A stretch of 48,552 bases of DNA from JAXHUH01 sp034211175 (GTDB taxonomy: Bacteria > Actinomycetota > Acidimicrobiia > Acidimicrobiales > CAIXPF01). Below the pieces are notes generated by a model. That model was not told the DNA's origin, did no database searches, and was given only the letters and a program-made list of their open reading frames with translations. This document shows, one piece after another, positions 1 to 9,584 of this stretch. The position numbers were made by a program, and so were the translations under genes. Each line of letters starts with the position of its first letter. Position 1 is the stretch's first letter. The DNA is taken from assembly GCA_034211175.1 (NCBI GenBank), contig JAXHUH010000043.1, forward strand, positions 1 through 48,552, in the 5' to 3' direction.

Positions 1-111
1 GCGCGACGACCGCGGCCGACGGGCGGGACGACTGACCGGCGGCGGCCCGACCCGCGAGCTCACGCCGAACGAGCCGCGGCGGCGGGACGTCGCGAGCGTG
101 GGGCGACCGGG

Positions 112-1536
112 TCAGGCGGAGGAGAGCAGCTCGTCGGAGGGCCAGTCGGCGTCGGCCTCCGCACCGAGGTCGCCGAGGAACCGCCGGGCCCAGTCGTGGA
201 CCGAGTTGCGGTCGATCGTGCGCCGCGCCCCCCGGACGAGCTTGCGCCGCGCCGCATCGTCGAGCGACAGCGCCCGCAGGAGCCCGTCCGCGCTGCCGTC
301 CACGTCGTAGGGGTTGATCAGCACCGCGTACCGCCCGAGCCACTCGGCGGCGCCGGCGAACTCGCTCAGCAGCAGCGCGCCGTCGTCGTCGACCCGGGTC
401 GCCAGGTACTCGAGCGCGATCAGGTTCATCCCGTCGCGCACCGGCGTCACCGCGAGCACGTCGGCCGCCAGGTAGTGGGCGACGAGGTCGCGGGGGTCGA
501 GGTTCTGGCGCAGGTAGATCACCGCGTCGCGACCGATGGCGCCGTGGTCGCCGTTGATGCGCCCGACCAGCTCCTCGACGTCGCTGCGCAGCTCGGCATA
601 GGCATCGACGCCCTCGCGCGACGGCACCACCGACTGCAGGAACACGGTGTCCTCGGACGTGGCGTCGCCCCGTCGGAGCAGCTCCTCGAACGCCCGGAGG
701 CGGTGGGTGATGCCCTTCGAGTAGTCGAGGCGGTCGACACCGAAGACCAGGCGCCGGTGCCCGACGGCCTCCTTGATCCCGGCGGCACGCTCGACGATGT
801 CGGGATCGGTCGCCAGCTTCTCGTACTGCGACGGGTCGATCGAGATCGGGTAGGCGTCGAGGCGAACGGTCCGCCCCTCGACGTCGAGGGCCCGGTTGGA
901 CCCGCCCTTGACCCGCTTCACGCCGGTGCCGTGGCGGACCGCGGTGCGGGCGAAGTTGGCCGCCGCGGTGCGGGTCTGGAAGCCCAGCAGGTCCGCGCCG
1001 AGGACCGCGTCGAGCACCTCGGTGCGCCACGGCATGCGGGCGAACACCTCGACCGGCGGGAACGGGATGTGGAGGAAGAACCCGATGCGCACGTCGTCGC
1101 GCAGCTCCCGCAGCATCCCCGGGACCAGCTGGAGCTGGTAGTCGTGCACCCACACGACCGAGCCGGGCTCGGCGACCTCGGCGGCCGCCTTCGCGAAGCG
1201 GCGGTTGACCGCCACGTGCGGACGCCACCAGTGGCGGTGGAACTCCGCCTCGCGGATGGCGTCGTGGTACAGCGGCCACAGCGACGCGTTGGAGAACCCG
1301 AGGTAGTGGTTCTCGATCTCGGAGGCGTCGAGCGGGACGGGCACGATGTGCATCCCCTCGTGATCGAACGCCTCGCCGGCCTCGCCGGCGTCGCCGGTCC
1401 ACCCGACCCAGGCGCCACCGAGCTTCGCGAGCACCGGCTGGAGGGCGGAGACGAGCCCGCCCGGGCTCGTCTGCCAGGAGCCGTCGTCGGAACGACGGAC
1501 CGGCAAGCGGTTGGCCACGACGACCAGTGAGGACAC
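112..1536 (-). CDS. otsA: Trehalose-6-phosphate synthase (GT20)
   Basis: Cytoplasmic glycosyltransferase that joins UDP- or ADP-glucose to glucose-6-phosphate to give trehalose-6-phosphate. The 474-residue product has the GT20 landmarks in order: NRLPV near the N terminus, the GGL glycine loop, WVHDYQLQLVP, FFLHIPFPP, DRLDYSKGI and RDGMNLIALEYLA. The length is normal for bacterial OtsA. I start it at GTG 1536 (reading MSSLVVVANRLPV), which has AAAGGG five bases upstream; an upstream ATG at 1578 would add 14 unconserved residues. It is divergent from rpiB. No otsB phosphatase is visible; it could lie beyond the left edge. The treYZ cluster 1.2 kb away offers a second route to trehalose. Confidence 0.95.
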   Translation of the reverse strand: MSSLVVVANRLPVRRSDDGSWQTSPGGLVSALQPVLAKLGGAWVGWTGDAGEAGEAFDHEGMHIVPVPLDASEIENHYLGFSNASLWPLYHDAIREAEFHRHWWRPHVAVNRRFAKAAAEVAEPGSVVWVHDYQLQLVPGMLRELRDDVRIGFFLHIPFPPVEVFARMPWRTEVLDAVLGADLLGFQTRTAAANFARTAVRHGTGVKRVKGGSNRALDVEGRTVRLDAYPISIDPSQYEKLATDPDIVERAAGIKEAVGHRRLVFGVDRLDYSKGITHRLRAFEELLRRGDATSEDTVFLQSVVPSREGVDAYAELRSDVEELVGRINGDHGAIGRDAVIYLRQNLDPRDLVAHYLAADVLAVTPVRDGMNLIALEYLATRVDDDGALLLSEFAGAAEWLGRYAVLINPYDVDGSADGLLRALSLDDAARRKLVRGARRTIDRNSVHDWARRFLGDLGAEADADWPSDELLSSA

Positions 1537-1694
1537 GGCTGCCCTTTCGTTCGCTCGCCCCTGCGTCTCGGGCCTCATTGTCGCACGACGGTGCGGGCGC
1601 GCCCGAACTTCGAACGGCCCTCCGCGCGGAAGTCGGGAGAGAAAGGTGGCCGACGGCAGTGATGGCGGCGCCCGTTCCTGCTAGGCCAAGGGGC

Positions 1695-2147
1695 GTGCGG
1701 ATCGCGATCGCAGCCGACCACGCCGGGTTCCGCCTCAAGGGCACCCTGGTTGCGCACCTCGAGCGGAACGGGCACGAGATCATCGACGTGGGCACCAACA
1801 GCGAGGAGCCGGTCGACTACCCGCCGCTCTGTGCGGAGGTCGGAGGTCTCGTCACCGGTGGCCAGGTGGACCGCGGCATCGTGATCGGCGGCTCCGGCCA
1901 GGGCGAGGCCATCGCCGCCAACAAGATCGTCGGGGTGCGCGCCGCGCTGTGCCACGACCTGACGACGGCCAACCTGGCCCGCCGCCACAACGACGCCAAC
2001 GTCCTGGCGCTCGGAGGCCGGCTGATCACCGTGTCCCTGGCCAGCGAGATCCTCGACGTGTTCCTCGCCACCGACTTCGACCGCGGCCGCCACGAGCGCC
2101 GGGTCGACCAGATCGCGGAGATCGAGCGGGCCCAGCCGCGGGGCTGA
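1695..2147 (+). CDS. rpiB: Ribose-5-phosphate isomerase B
   Basis: Interconverts ribose-5-phosphate and ribulose-5-phosphate in the pentose phosphate pathway. The 150-residue protein begins VRIAIAADHAGFRLK and carries the phosphate-loop segment GGSGQGEAIAANK. It lacks the catalytic Cys of the E. coli-type enzyme; Glu71 in GQGE matches the Glu base of the mycobacterial type. GTG 1695 is chosen because AAGGGG lies just upstream and the length then equals the family norm; the open frame extends upstream to 1527 without conserved sequence. A LacA-type galactose-6-phosphate isomerase is less likely because there are no tagatose-pathway neighbours. Confidence 0.9.
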   Translation: MRIAIAADHAGFRLKGTLVAHLERNGHEIIDVGTNSEEPVDYPPLCAEVGGLVTGGQVDRGIVIGGSGQGEAIAANKIVGVRAALCHDLTTANLARRHNDANVLALGGRLITVSLASEILDVFLATDFDRGRHERRVDQIAEIERAQPRG

Positions 2148-2215
2148 TCGCGACGCGCGGGCACCGCCACCCGATCGCCCGGCCCGGGCCCGACCACCCA
2201 TCCCGCGCCCGTGGC

Positions 2216-2560
2216 TCAGGGTTGGTCGCGACCGGCGTCCGACCACTCCCCCTCGGCCGCCGACCCGCCGAAGAAGCGGATGCGGAGCCGGGCCGCCACC
2301 TCCGCGGGATGGGCCCGGGACGGCTCCGGAACGAGCAGGGCGACACCGGCGAGCAGCGTCAGCATCGTGGAGAACGACGCGACGACGCTGACCGCGAGCA
2401 CCGCCACCATCCCCACGGTCGAGCCGACGACGAGCGTGAGCGCCACCGGGACCCGCCAGGGGCCGAGGCGCCGGGCGATGCGCTGGAGCCGCGACCGGGA
2501 GGTGAGCTGGCGCTCGAGCTCGTCGAGCCGCCGCTGCTCGTCAGGCGAGAGAAGGGTCAC
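2216..2560 (-). CDS. DUF3040 family membrane protein
   Basis: A 114-residue protein of the actinobacterial DUF3040 type, function unknown. It opens with the family signature LLSPDEQRRLDELERQL, followed by a basic stretch and two adjacent hydrophobic helices (about residues 38-57 and 60-78), then a hydrophilic tail. DUF3040 proteins are usually about 100-140 residues with this layout. I use GTG 2560, preceded by GGAGAG at very short spacing; an ATG at 2611 would add 17 residues. It converges with rpiB and is divergent from treY across a 175-base spacer that carries a repeated 15-base element near each start. Confidence 0.75.
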   Translation of the reverse strand: MTLLSPDEQRRLDELERQLTSRSRLQRIARRLGPWRVPVALTLVVGSTVGMVAVLAVSVVASFSTMLTLLAGVALLVPEPSRAHPAEVAARLRIRFFGGSAAEGEWSDAGRDQP

Positions 2561-2570
2561 TCTCTCCGAT

Positions 2571-2735
2571 CGATCGGTACCGACCGGTTCTTGAGCGTCT
2601 CGTGGCGCCATCTGCTCCACCGGGACGAGGACCGGCCCGCCGGACGACCGCTTCCCCGCGATCGGGGGTGTCGATGCCCGCGAGAACGGGCAGTAATGTC
2701 CCCCGACCAGTCGCGACCGACGATCGGTACCAACC
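2571..2735. promoter_or_regulatory. Divergent DUF3040/treY control region with a repeated 15-mer
   Basis: Two copies of the element CGATCGGTACCRACC (2571-2585 and 2721-2735, one mismatch) sit beside the start codons of the two divergent genes. Each contains the palindromes CGATCG and GGTACC. A plausible -10 for treY is TAATGT at 2694-2699. That the repeats bind a regulator is inference. Confidence 0.35.
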
Positions 2736-5393
2736 ATGAGCCACCCTGCCGCCACGTACCGGTTGCAGCTCCGCCCGTCCCAGGACCTCGACGACGCCGC
2801 CGCCCTCGCCCCCTATCTGGCCATGCTGGGCGTGTCCCACGCCTACACCTCGCCGGTGCTCCAGGCCGCGCCGGGCAGCACCCACGGCTACGACGTGGTC
2901 GACCCGACGAGGATCAGCGAGCAGCTGGGCGGCGAGGCCGCCCGCGAGCGGTTCACCGCAGCGCTGACCGCCGCACGGCTCGGCTGGGTGCTCGACGTCG
3001 TGCCCAACCACATGGCCACCGACCTGCCGGCCAACCGCTGGTGGTGGGAGGTGCTCGAGCACGGGCGCGCCGCCCGCCACGCGAAGTTCTTCGACCTCGA
3101 CCCCGACCGCCCCGAGGCCGCGGAGGACACGGTCACCATCCCGGTGCTGGGCGAGCGCTACGACCGCATCCTGGCCGAGGAGCGGCTCCGCCTCGTCCAC
3201 CGCGACGGCCGCTTCCACTGGGACGCCGACGGCTTCGGCCTCCCGGCCGCCATCGCGTCCCTCGCCCCGATCCTCTCCGACGCCGCCCAGCGGGCGAGCT
3301 CGTCGATGCTGGCCGCCCTGGCCGGCGCCCTCGACCGGCTGCCGTCGGCCACCGATCTCGACGAGGACGCGCTCGACGAGCTGCGTCGTGAGCGGATCGC
3401 CCTCGCCGACCTCGTCGCCGAGGTCGTGCGACGCGAGCCGGCGCTGTCCGCGGCCATCGACGATGCCGTCGCCGGCCACATCTCGAACCCGGCCCAGCTC
3501 GACGAGGTGCTGAGCCGCCAGCACCACCGGCTGCGCCACTGGCGCACCGCCATCCGCCACCTGGGCTACCGGCGGTTCTTCACCATCGACTCGCTCGTCG
3601 GGCTCCGCCAGGAGGACCCCGACGTCTTCGACACGACCCACGCCCGGATCCTCGAGCTGGTGCGGGCCGGCGAGGTCGACGGGCTGCGCATCGACCATCC
3701 CGACGGGCTGCGCCGACCCGGCCGCTACCTGGAGCGCCTCCGCGAGAAGGCGGGGCCGGGCACGTGGATCGTGGTCGAGAAGATCCTCGAGGGCGACGAG
3801 CAGCTCCCGGCCACGTGGCCCGTCGACGGCACCACCGGCTACGACCTCGCCGCGGTGCTCGACCGGGTGTTCACCGACCCCGACGCCACCGACGCGCTGA
3901 CCGCGTTCCACGCCCGGTTCGCACAGCAGCCCGAGCGGTTCGAGGACGCGGCCCTCGACGCCCGCCACCAGATGATGGAGGGGGCGCTCGCCACCGACGT
4001 CGACCGGGTGTCCGACCGCTTCGCCCGCTGGTGCGCGTCGAGCTGGCGCCACAAGGACCACCACGCCGAGGAGCTCGACCGTGCCGTGCGCGAGCTGGTG
4101 GCCCGGTTCCCGGTCTACCGGGCGTACCTCCAACCGGAGGGCGCGACCGACGACGCCGACGCCCGCCTGATCCGCGACTCGGCGGCCCGCGCCGCCGACG
4201 ACGTGCCCCAGGTCGCCGAGGCCCTCGACCTGCTCGCCCGCGTGCTCGTCGGCGAGGAGTCGCCCTCCGACCAGCGGGCGATCGACCTGCGGCTGCGGTT
4301 CTGCCAGCTCACCGCGACCGTGAACGCCAAGGGTGTGGAGGACACCGCGTTCTACCGGTGGAACCGGCTGGCGGCCCACAACGAGGTCGGCGCCGACCCG
4401 GGCACGTTCGCCGTGAGCGCCGACGCGTTCCACGCCCACCAGGAGCGGGTCCAGGCCAGCACGCCGGGCACCATGACCACGCTGTCGACCCACGACACCA
4501 AGCGCAGCGAGGACGTCCGGGCCCGGCTCCGGCTCCTCGCCGAGGTGCCCGACGACTGGACGGCGCTGGTCGAGCGCCTCTCCGCACGGGTCGGGTCGCA
4601 CATGAGCGACGTGCGCCCCGAGCCGGCGCTCGAGTACCTGGCCTACCAGACGTTCGTCGGCGCCCACCCGCTCGAGCCCGAGCGCCTGTTCGCCTACCTC
4701 GACAAGGCGTCGCGGGAGGCGAAGACGGCGACCTCGTGGGTCGACGCCGACGAGGACTACGACGCCGCGGTCCGCCGCTTCGCCGAGCTGCTCTACGCCG
4801 ACCCGGTGCTGAGCGGCGACCTGACCGCGTTCGCCGAGCGCCTCGTCGAGCCCGGCCGGGTCGCGTCGCTGGCCCAGAAGCTCGTGCAGCTCACGTCGCC
4901 GGGTGTGCCCGACGTGTACCAGGGCACCGAGCTGTGGGACCTGAGCCTGGTCGACCCCGACAACCGCCGGCCCGTCGACTTCGTGTCCCGCCGCCAGATG
5001 CTCAAGTCGCTGACCGCGACGACACCGGAGAAGGCGGCGCTCGAGGCGCTGGCCAACACCGACGAGGGCATGCCCAAGCTGTGGGTCACCCACCGTGGGC
5101 TGTGCCTGCGGCGCGACCGTCCGGCCGCGTTCGGCCCGGACGGCTCCTACCGGCCGATCCGGGCGTCCGGCCCGGCCGCCGACCACGTCCTCGCCTTCGC
5201 CCGGGGCGAGGAGGTCGTGACCGTCGTCCCCCGCCTCGTGCTCCGCCTCGACGGGCGCTGGGACGACACGACGCTCGACCTCGGCGACGGCCCGTGGACC
5301 GACGTGCTCACCGGCGCCGAGTGGCCGGGTGGGACCGTCCGCCTGGCCGAGCTGCTCGGCCGGTTCCCCGTCGCCCTCCTGGAGCGCGCGTGA
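2736..5393 (+). CDS. treY: Maltooligosyltrehalose synthase
   Basis: Converts the reducing-end maltose of maltodextrins or glycogen chains into trehalose, producing maltooligosyltrehalose for TreZ. The 885-residue GH13 protein begins with the TreY hallmark TYRLQL and has GSTHGYDVVDP and DVVPNHMA (residues 87-94). It also has nucleophile Asp320 in GLRIDHPDG, acid/base Glu348 in VVEKILEGDEQLP and Asp587 in STHDTKRSEDVRARL. The length is typical of long TreY proteins. ATG 2736 lies directly after the second 15-base repeat and has no strong ribosome site. It is followed by treZ after about 157 bases and then glgX, the classical TreYZ/TreX order. Confidence 0.95.
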   Translation: MSHPAATYRLQLRPSQDLDDAAALAPYLAMLGVSHAYTSPVLQAAPGSTHGYDVVDPTRISEQLGGEAARERFTAALTAARLGWVLDVVPNHMATDLPANRWWWEVLEHGRAARHAKFFDLDPDRPEAAEDTVTIPVLGERYDRILAEERLRLVHRDGRFHWDADGFGLPAAIASLAPILSDAAQRASSSMLAALAGALDRLPSATDLDEDALDELRRERIALADLVAEVVRREPALSAAIDDAVAGHISNPAQLDEVLSRQHHRLRHWRTAIRHLGYRRFFTIDSLVGLRQEDPDVFDTTHARILELVRAGEVDGLRIDHPDGLRRPGRYLERLREKAGPGTWIVVEKILEGDEQLPATWPVDGTTGYDLAAVLDRVFTDPDATDALTAFHARFAQQPERFEDAALDARHQMMEGALATDVDRVSDRFARWCASSWRHKDHHAEELDRAVRELVARFPVYRAYLQPEGATDDADARLIRDSAARAADDVPQVAEALDLLARVLVGEESPSDQRAIDLRLRFCQLTATVNAKGVEDTAFYRWNRLAAHNEVGADPGTFAVSADAFHAHQERVQASTPGTMTTLSTHDTKRSEDVRARLRLLAEVPDDWTALVERLSARVGSHMSDVRPEPALEYLAYQTFVGAHPLEPERLFAYLDKASREAKTATSWVDADEDYDAAVRRFAELLYADPVLSGDLTAFAERLVEPGRVASLAQKLVQLTSPGVPDVYQGTELWDLSLVDPDNRRPVDFVSRRQMLKSLTATTPEKAALEALANTDEGMPKLWVTHRGLCLRRDRPAAFGPDGSYRPIRASGPAADHVLAFARGEEVVTVVPRLVLRLDGRWDDTTLDLGDGPWTDVLTGAEWPGGTVRLAELLGRFPVALLERA

Positions 5394-5550
5394 CGGTGTT
5401 GCGCACCCGGGCCCGGGCGGCGCACCCGGCCCACCCCGAGCCGTCACGACCCATCCCCGGGAGCGGAGCGCGCCCCGGCCGGGACCGGCGTTCCCACACC
5501 CGGCCGCCCCGAAGCCAGCCCACGTCCCCCCGATCGGAGAGGCAGCTCCC

Positions 5551-7332
5551 GTGGACCTCCTGACCGTCTGGGCCCCCGCCGCCGAGCGGGTCGAGCTCGC
5601 CCTCGGCGACGACCGCCGAGTGATGGAGCCGACGAACGGCGGCTGGTTCGCCGCGCCGCGCCCGGCACCCGGCACCGACTACGCGTTCGTCGTCGACGGG
5701 AACGGCCCGTTCCCCGACCCCCGCTCCCGTCACCAGCCCGAGGGCCCCCACGGGCCCTCCCGCATCGTCGACCCCGACGCGTTCACCTGGACCGACGCCA
5801 CGTTCCGGGCACCCCCGCTGGCCTCGGGCCTGATCTACGAGCTCCACATCGGCACGTTCACCCCCGAGGGCACCTTCGACGCCGCCATCGGCCGGCTCGA
5901 CCACCTCGTCGAGCTCGGCGTGACCCACGTCGAGATCCTCCCGGTCCACGCGTGGGGCGGCCGCTGGGGCTGGGGCTACGACGGCGTCTGCCTCTACGCC
6001 CCCTACGAGCCGTACGGCGGCCCCGACGGGCTGCGCCGCTTCGTCGACGCCTGCCACGCCCGGGACCTGGCCGTGCTCGTCGACGCCGTCTACAACCACC
6101 TCGGCCCGGACGGGAACTACACGTCGCAGTTCGGCCCGTACTTCACCGACGACCACCACACCCCGTGGGGCGCGGGCCTCAACGTCGACCGGGCCGGCAG
6201 CGACGAGGTCCGACGGTGGATCCTCGACAACGCCCGCATGTGGTTCACCGAGTACCACGCCGACGGGCTGCGCCTCGACGCCATCCACGCCATCGCCGAC
6301 GCATCGGCGGTCCACCTCCTCGAGGAGATGGCGACCGAGACCGCCGAGCTCGCCGACCAGCTGCGGCGCCCGCTCGTGCTCGTCGCGGAGTCGAACCTCA
6401 ACGACCACCGGCTCGTGCGGCCCCGCCACCTCGGCGGCCACGGCCTCGACGCCATGTGGTCCGACGACTTCCACCACACCGTGCACGTCGCGCTCACCGG
6501 TGAGCGGGCCGGCTACTACGAGGACTTCGGCCGGCCCCCGGGCCCGCTGTCCGAGCTGGCCCGCACCGTCGAGCGCGGGTTCGTCTACGACGGCGGCTAC
6601 TCGCCACACCGCGACCGCCGCCACGGCCGCCCGATGGGCGACACCCCGCCGACGACGCTGGTGGTGTCGATCCAGAACCACGACCAGGTCGGCAACCGGG
6701 CCGCCGGCGAGCGTCTCGCCGACCTCGTCGGCGTCGACCGGGCGATGGTCGCCGCCGCGCTCATGCTGTGCGGGCCGTCGGTGCCGATGCTGTTCCAGGG
6801 CGAGGAGTGGGCGGCGTCGAGCCCGTTCCGGTTCTTCACCGACCACCGCGACCCGGCGCTCGGTGATGCCGTGCGCGAGGGCCGACGCGGCGAGTTCGCC
6901 GCGTTCGGCTGGGCGCCCGAGGACGTGCCCGACCCCCAGGACCCGGACACGTTCGAGTGCTCGAAGCTGCGCTGGGACGAGCTGACCGGCGGCGACCACG
7001 CCCGGGTCCTCGACTGGTACCGGCGCCTGGTCCGCCTGCGCCGCGACGCCGCGCTGGGCGACGGGCGGTGGGCGCAGGCCCGAGCCGACGACGACGCCGG
7101 CACGATCGTGATCGATCGGGGCGAGGTGGTCGTCGCCGCCAACATCTCGACACAGGAGCAGCTCGTCCCGATCGCGGGGCTCGACGGTGACGTCGAGCTG
7201 CTCGCGTCCCGGGACGGGGCGCTGATCACGGACGGTGCGATCCGGCTACCGTCCAACGCGGCCGCCGTCGTGCGACGGAGCCGGACAAACGACCCCCGCG
7301 GACCCCGCGGGGGAGGGAGGACCCGGGCGTGA
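5551..7332 (+). CDS. treZ: Maltooligosyltrehalose trehalohydrolase
   Basis: Hydrolyses the bond next to the terminal trehalose of maltooligosyltrehalose, releasing free trehalose. The 593-residue product starts with a CBM48-like beta domain (LLTVWAPAAERVEL), followed by a GH13 barrel: LVDAVYNHLGPDGNY, nucleophile Asp243 in GLRLDAIHAI, acid/base Glu280 in LVAESNLND and Asp378 in QNHDQVGNR. GTG 5551 is selected because GGAGAGG lies eight bases upstream and the CBM48 domain begins there; the frame stays open back to 5329 but that stretch is unconserved and overlaps treY. Its stop overlaps the start of glgX, so the two are probably translated together. Confidence 0.95.
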   Translation: MDLLTVWAPAAERVELALGDDRRVMEPTNGGWFAAPRPAPGTDYAFVVDGNGPFPDPRSRHQPEGPHGPSRIVDPDAFTWTDATFRAPPLASGLIYELHIGTFTPEGTFDAAIGRLDHLVELGVTHVEILPVHAWGGRWGWGYDGVCLYAPYEPYGGPDGLRRFVDACHARDLAVLVDAVYNHLGPDGNYTSQFGPYFTDDHHTPWGAGLNVDRAGSDEVRRWILDNARMWFTEYHADGLRLDAIHAIADASAVHLLEEMATETAELADQLRRPLVLVAESNLNDHRLVRPRHLGGHGLDAMWSDDFHHTVHVALTGERAGYYEDFGRPPGPLSELARTVERGFVYDGGYSPHRDRRHGRPMGDTPPTTLVVSIQNHDQVGNRAAGERLADLVGVDRAMVAAALMLCGPSVPMLFQGEEWAASSPFRFFTDHRDPALGDAVREGRRGEFAAFGWAPEDVPDPQDPDTFECSKLRWDELTGGDHARVLDWYRRLVRLRRDAALGDGRWAQARADDDAGTIVIDRGEVVVAANISTQEQLVPIAGLDGDVELLASRDGALITDGAIRLPSNAAAVVRRSRTNDPRGPRGGGRTRA

Positions 7333-9455
7333 TGGAGGTCTGGCCAGGCCAGCCGTACCCGCTGGGCGCGACCTACGACGGCTTCGGCACGAACTTCTCG
7401 ATCTTCACCGAGTCGGCCGACCTCGTGGAGCTGTGCCTCTTCGACGAGGACGAGCACGAGACGCGCGTGCCACTCACCGAGGTCACCGCGTTCGTCCACC
7501 ACGCCTACCTGCCCGGCATCCAGCCCGGCCAGCGCTACGGCTACCGGGTGCACGGGCCGTGGGCGCCCGGGGACGGCCAGCGGCACAACCCCAACAAGCT
7601 GCTGATGGACCCCTACGCCAAGGCGATCACCGGCGGCATCGACTGGTCCGACGCGCAGCGGGTGTTCCCCTACACGTTCGGCAGCCCCGACAGCGCCCCC
7701 AACGAGGCCGACAGCGCGCCCGCCATGCCGTGGTCGGTCGTCGCCAACCCCCACTTCGACTGGGCCGAGGACCGCCACCCTCGCACCCCGTTCGACGAGA
7801 CCGTCATCTACGAGCTCCACGTCAAGGGCTTCACCAAGCAGCACCCCGACGTGCCGGCCGAGCTGCGGGGCACCTACGCGGGGCTGAGCTACCCGACGGT
7901 CATCGACTACCTGACCGACCTCGGCGTGACCGCGGTCGAGCTCCAGCCGGTCCACCAGTTCGTGCACGACCACACGCTCTACGAGCGGGGCCTGCGCAAC
8001 TACTGGGGCTACAACTCGATCGGCTACTTCGCCCCCCACGACGAGTACGCCGCCTACGGCGCCCGGGGCCAGCAGGTCCAGGAGTTCAAGCAGATGGTCC
8101 GCGACCTGCACGCCGCGGGCATCGAGGTGATCCTCGACGTGGTCTACAACCACACCGCGGAGGGCAACCACCTGGGGCCGATGCTGTCGTTCCGGGGGAT
8201 CGACAACGCCGCCTACTACCGGCTCGTGCCCGAGGACCAGCGGTACTACTACGACACCACGGGCACGGGGAACAGCCTCAACATGCGCCACCCCCACGTG
8301 CTGCAGCTGATCATGGACAGCCTGCGGTACTGGGTGCTGGAGATGCACGTGGACGGCTTCCGCTTCGACCTCGCCGCCACCCTGGCCCGCGAGCTGCACG
8401 AGGTCGACCGGCTCGCTGCGTTCTTCGACATCATCCAGCAGGACCCGGTGATCAGCCAGACCAAGCTGATCGCCGAGCCGTGGGACGTCGGCGAGGGCGG
8501 CTACCAGGTCGGCAACTTCCCGCCGCTGTGGTCGGAGTGGAACGGCCGCTACCGCGACACCGTGCGCGACTACTGGCGGGGCGCGGACCAGACGATGGCC
8601 GAGTTCGCGTCCCGGTTCACCGGCAGCGCCGACCTCTACGAGATGACGGGCCGCCGTCCGTTCGGCTCGGTCAACTTCGTGACCGCCCACGACGGGTTCA
8701 CCCTCGCCGACCTGGTCTCGTACAACGAGAAGCACAACGCCGCCAACGGCGAGGGCAACAACGACGGCGAGGCCCACAACCGGTCGTGGAACTGCGGCGC
8801 CGAGGGCCCGACCGACGACGAGAAGGTCAACCGGCTGCGCCAACGCCAGCAGCGCAACTTCCTGGCCACGCTGCTGCTGTCCCAGGGCGTGCCCATGCTG
8901 CTGGCGGGCGACGAGGCCGGCAACACCCAGCACGGCAACAACAACGTCTACTGCCAGGACAACGAGCTGTCGTGGCTGGAGTGGGACGAGCCCGACGACG
9001 AGCTGCGGGCGTTCACCCGCGAGCTGATCACCTACCGGGCCGAGCACCCGGCCTTCCGGCGCCGCCGGCACTTCCGGGGCACCCCGGTGACCGACACCGG
9101 CCCTCCCGACATCGCCTGGTACACCCCGGCGGGAGCGGAGATGGACGATGCCGACTGGCAGACCGGCTTCGCCCGCTCGCTGGCCGTCGTGGTGAACGGC
9201 GAGGGCATCCTCAGCCCGGGCAGCCGGGGCGAGCGGATCGTCGACGACAGCTTCCTCGTGCTGTTCAACGCCCACGCGGACGCGCTGGCGTTCACGGTGC
9301 CCGACCTGACCTGGGACGGCTCGTGGATCGTGGACATCGACACCGCCGCCGGGATCACCCCGTCCGAGCACAGCGACGAGTCGTACCGGGCCGGTGACAT
9401 CGTCGAGGTGATGAGCCGGGCCCTCGTCGTGCTCCGCCTCGAGACCGACGACTGA
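7329..9455 (+). CDS. glgX: Glycogen debranching enzyme (GlgX/TreX)
   Basis: Hydrolyses alpha-1,6 branches in glycogen or limit dextrin, supplying linear chains to TreY and to phosphorylase. The 708-residue protein has an N-terminal CBM48 domain (YPLGATYDGFGTNFSIF) and a GH13 barrel with ILDVVYNHTAEGN, Asp347 in GFRFDLAAT, Glu383 in LIAEPWDVG and Asp455 in TAHDGFTL. Start is GTG 7329 or ATG 7332, both overlapping the treZ stop; GGGAGGGAGG at 7311-7320 serves either. The cluster order treY-treZ-glgX supports a debranching role in trehalose formation from glycogen rather than a general isoamylase. Confidence 0.95.
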   Translation: MMEVWPGQPYPLGATYDGFGTNFSIFTESADLVELCLFDEDEHETRVPLTEVTAFVHHAYLPGIQPGQRYGYRVHGPWAPGDGQRHNPNKLLMDPYAKAITGGIDWSDAQRVFPYTFGSPDSAPNEADSAPAMPWSVVANPHFDWAEDRHPRTPFDETVIYELHVKGFTKQHPDVPAELRGTYAGLSYPTVIDYLTDLGVTAVELQPVHQFVHDHTLYERGLRNYWGYNSIGYFAPHDEYAAYGARGQQVQEFKQMVRDLHAAGIEVILDVVYNHTAEGNHLGPMLSFRGIDNAAYYRLVPEDQRYYYDTTGTGNSLNMRHPHVLQLIMDSLRYWVLEMHVDGFRFDLAATLARELHEVDRLAAFFDIIQQDPVISQTKLIAEPWDVGEGGYQVGNFPPLWSEWNGRYRDTVRDYWRGADQTMAEFASRFTGSADLYEMTGRRPFGSVNFVTAHDGFTLADLVSYNEKHNAANGEGNNDGEAHNRSWNCGAEGPTDDEKVNRLRQRQQRNFLATLLLSQGVPMLLAGDEAGNTQHGNNNVYCQDNELSWLEWDEPDDELRAFTRELITYRAEHPAFRRRRHFRGTPVTDTGPPDIAWYTPAGAEMDDADWQTGFARSLAVVVNGEGILSPGSRGERIVDDSFLVLFNAHADALAFTVPDLTWDGSWIVDIDTAAGITPSEHSDESYRAGDIVEVMSRALVVLRLETDD

Positions 9456-9584
9456 CACCGACGCCGGGCGCGCTCGTCGTGCACGGTCCCGTTGCCGGGG
9501 CGACGATGACCGCAGCGACGCGTACAGTGGTCGTGCGCGGGACTGAACGCATGGAGCGCCGGCAAGAGGGGTAGGACCAACCTC

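Noticed and set aside
3..111. Possible 3' end of a rightward gene stopping at 33-35, or an otsB start on the minus strand
   Set aside because: Ten codons of one and about 20 of the other are visible, with no recognisable motif. Too little to support a feature.
2541..5675. A 1044-codon open frame opposite treY, and similar giant frames at 6597-10025 (-), 33382-36525 (-), 16241-19090 (+) and 40764-43238 (+)
   Set aside because: They run exactly opposite well-recognised enzymes, have no family motifs, and are rich in Arg, Gly, Val and His as expected from GC-rich antisense frames.
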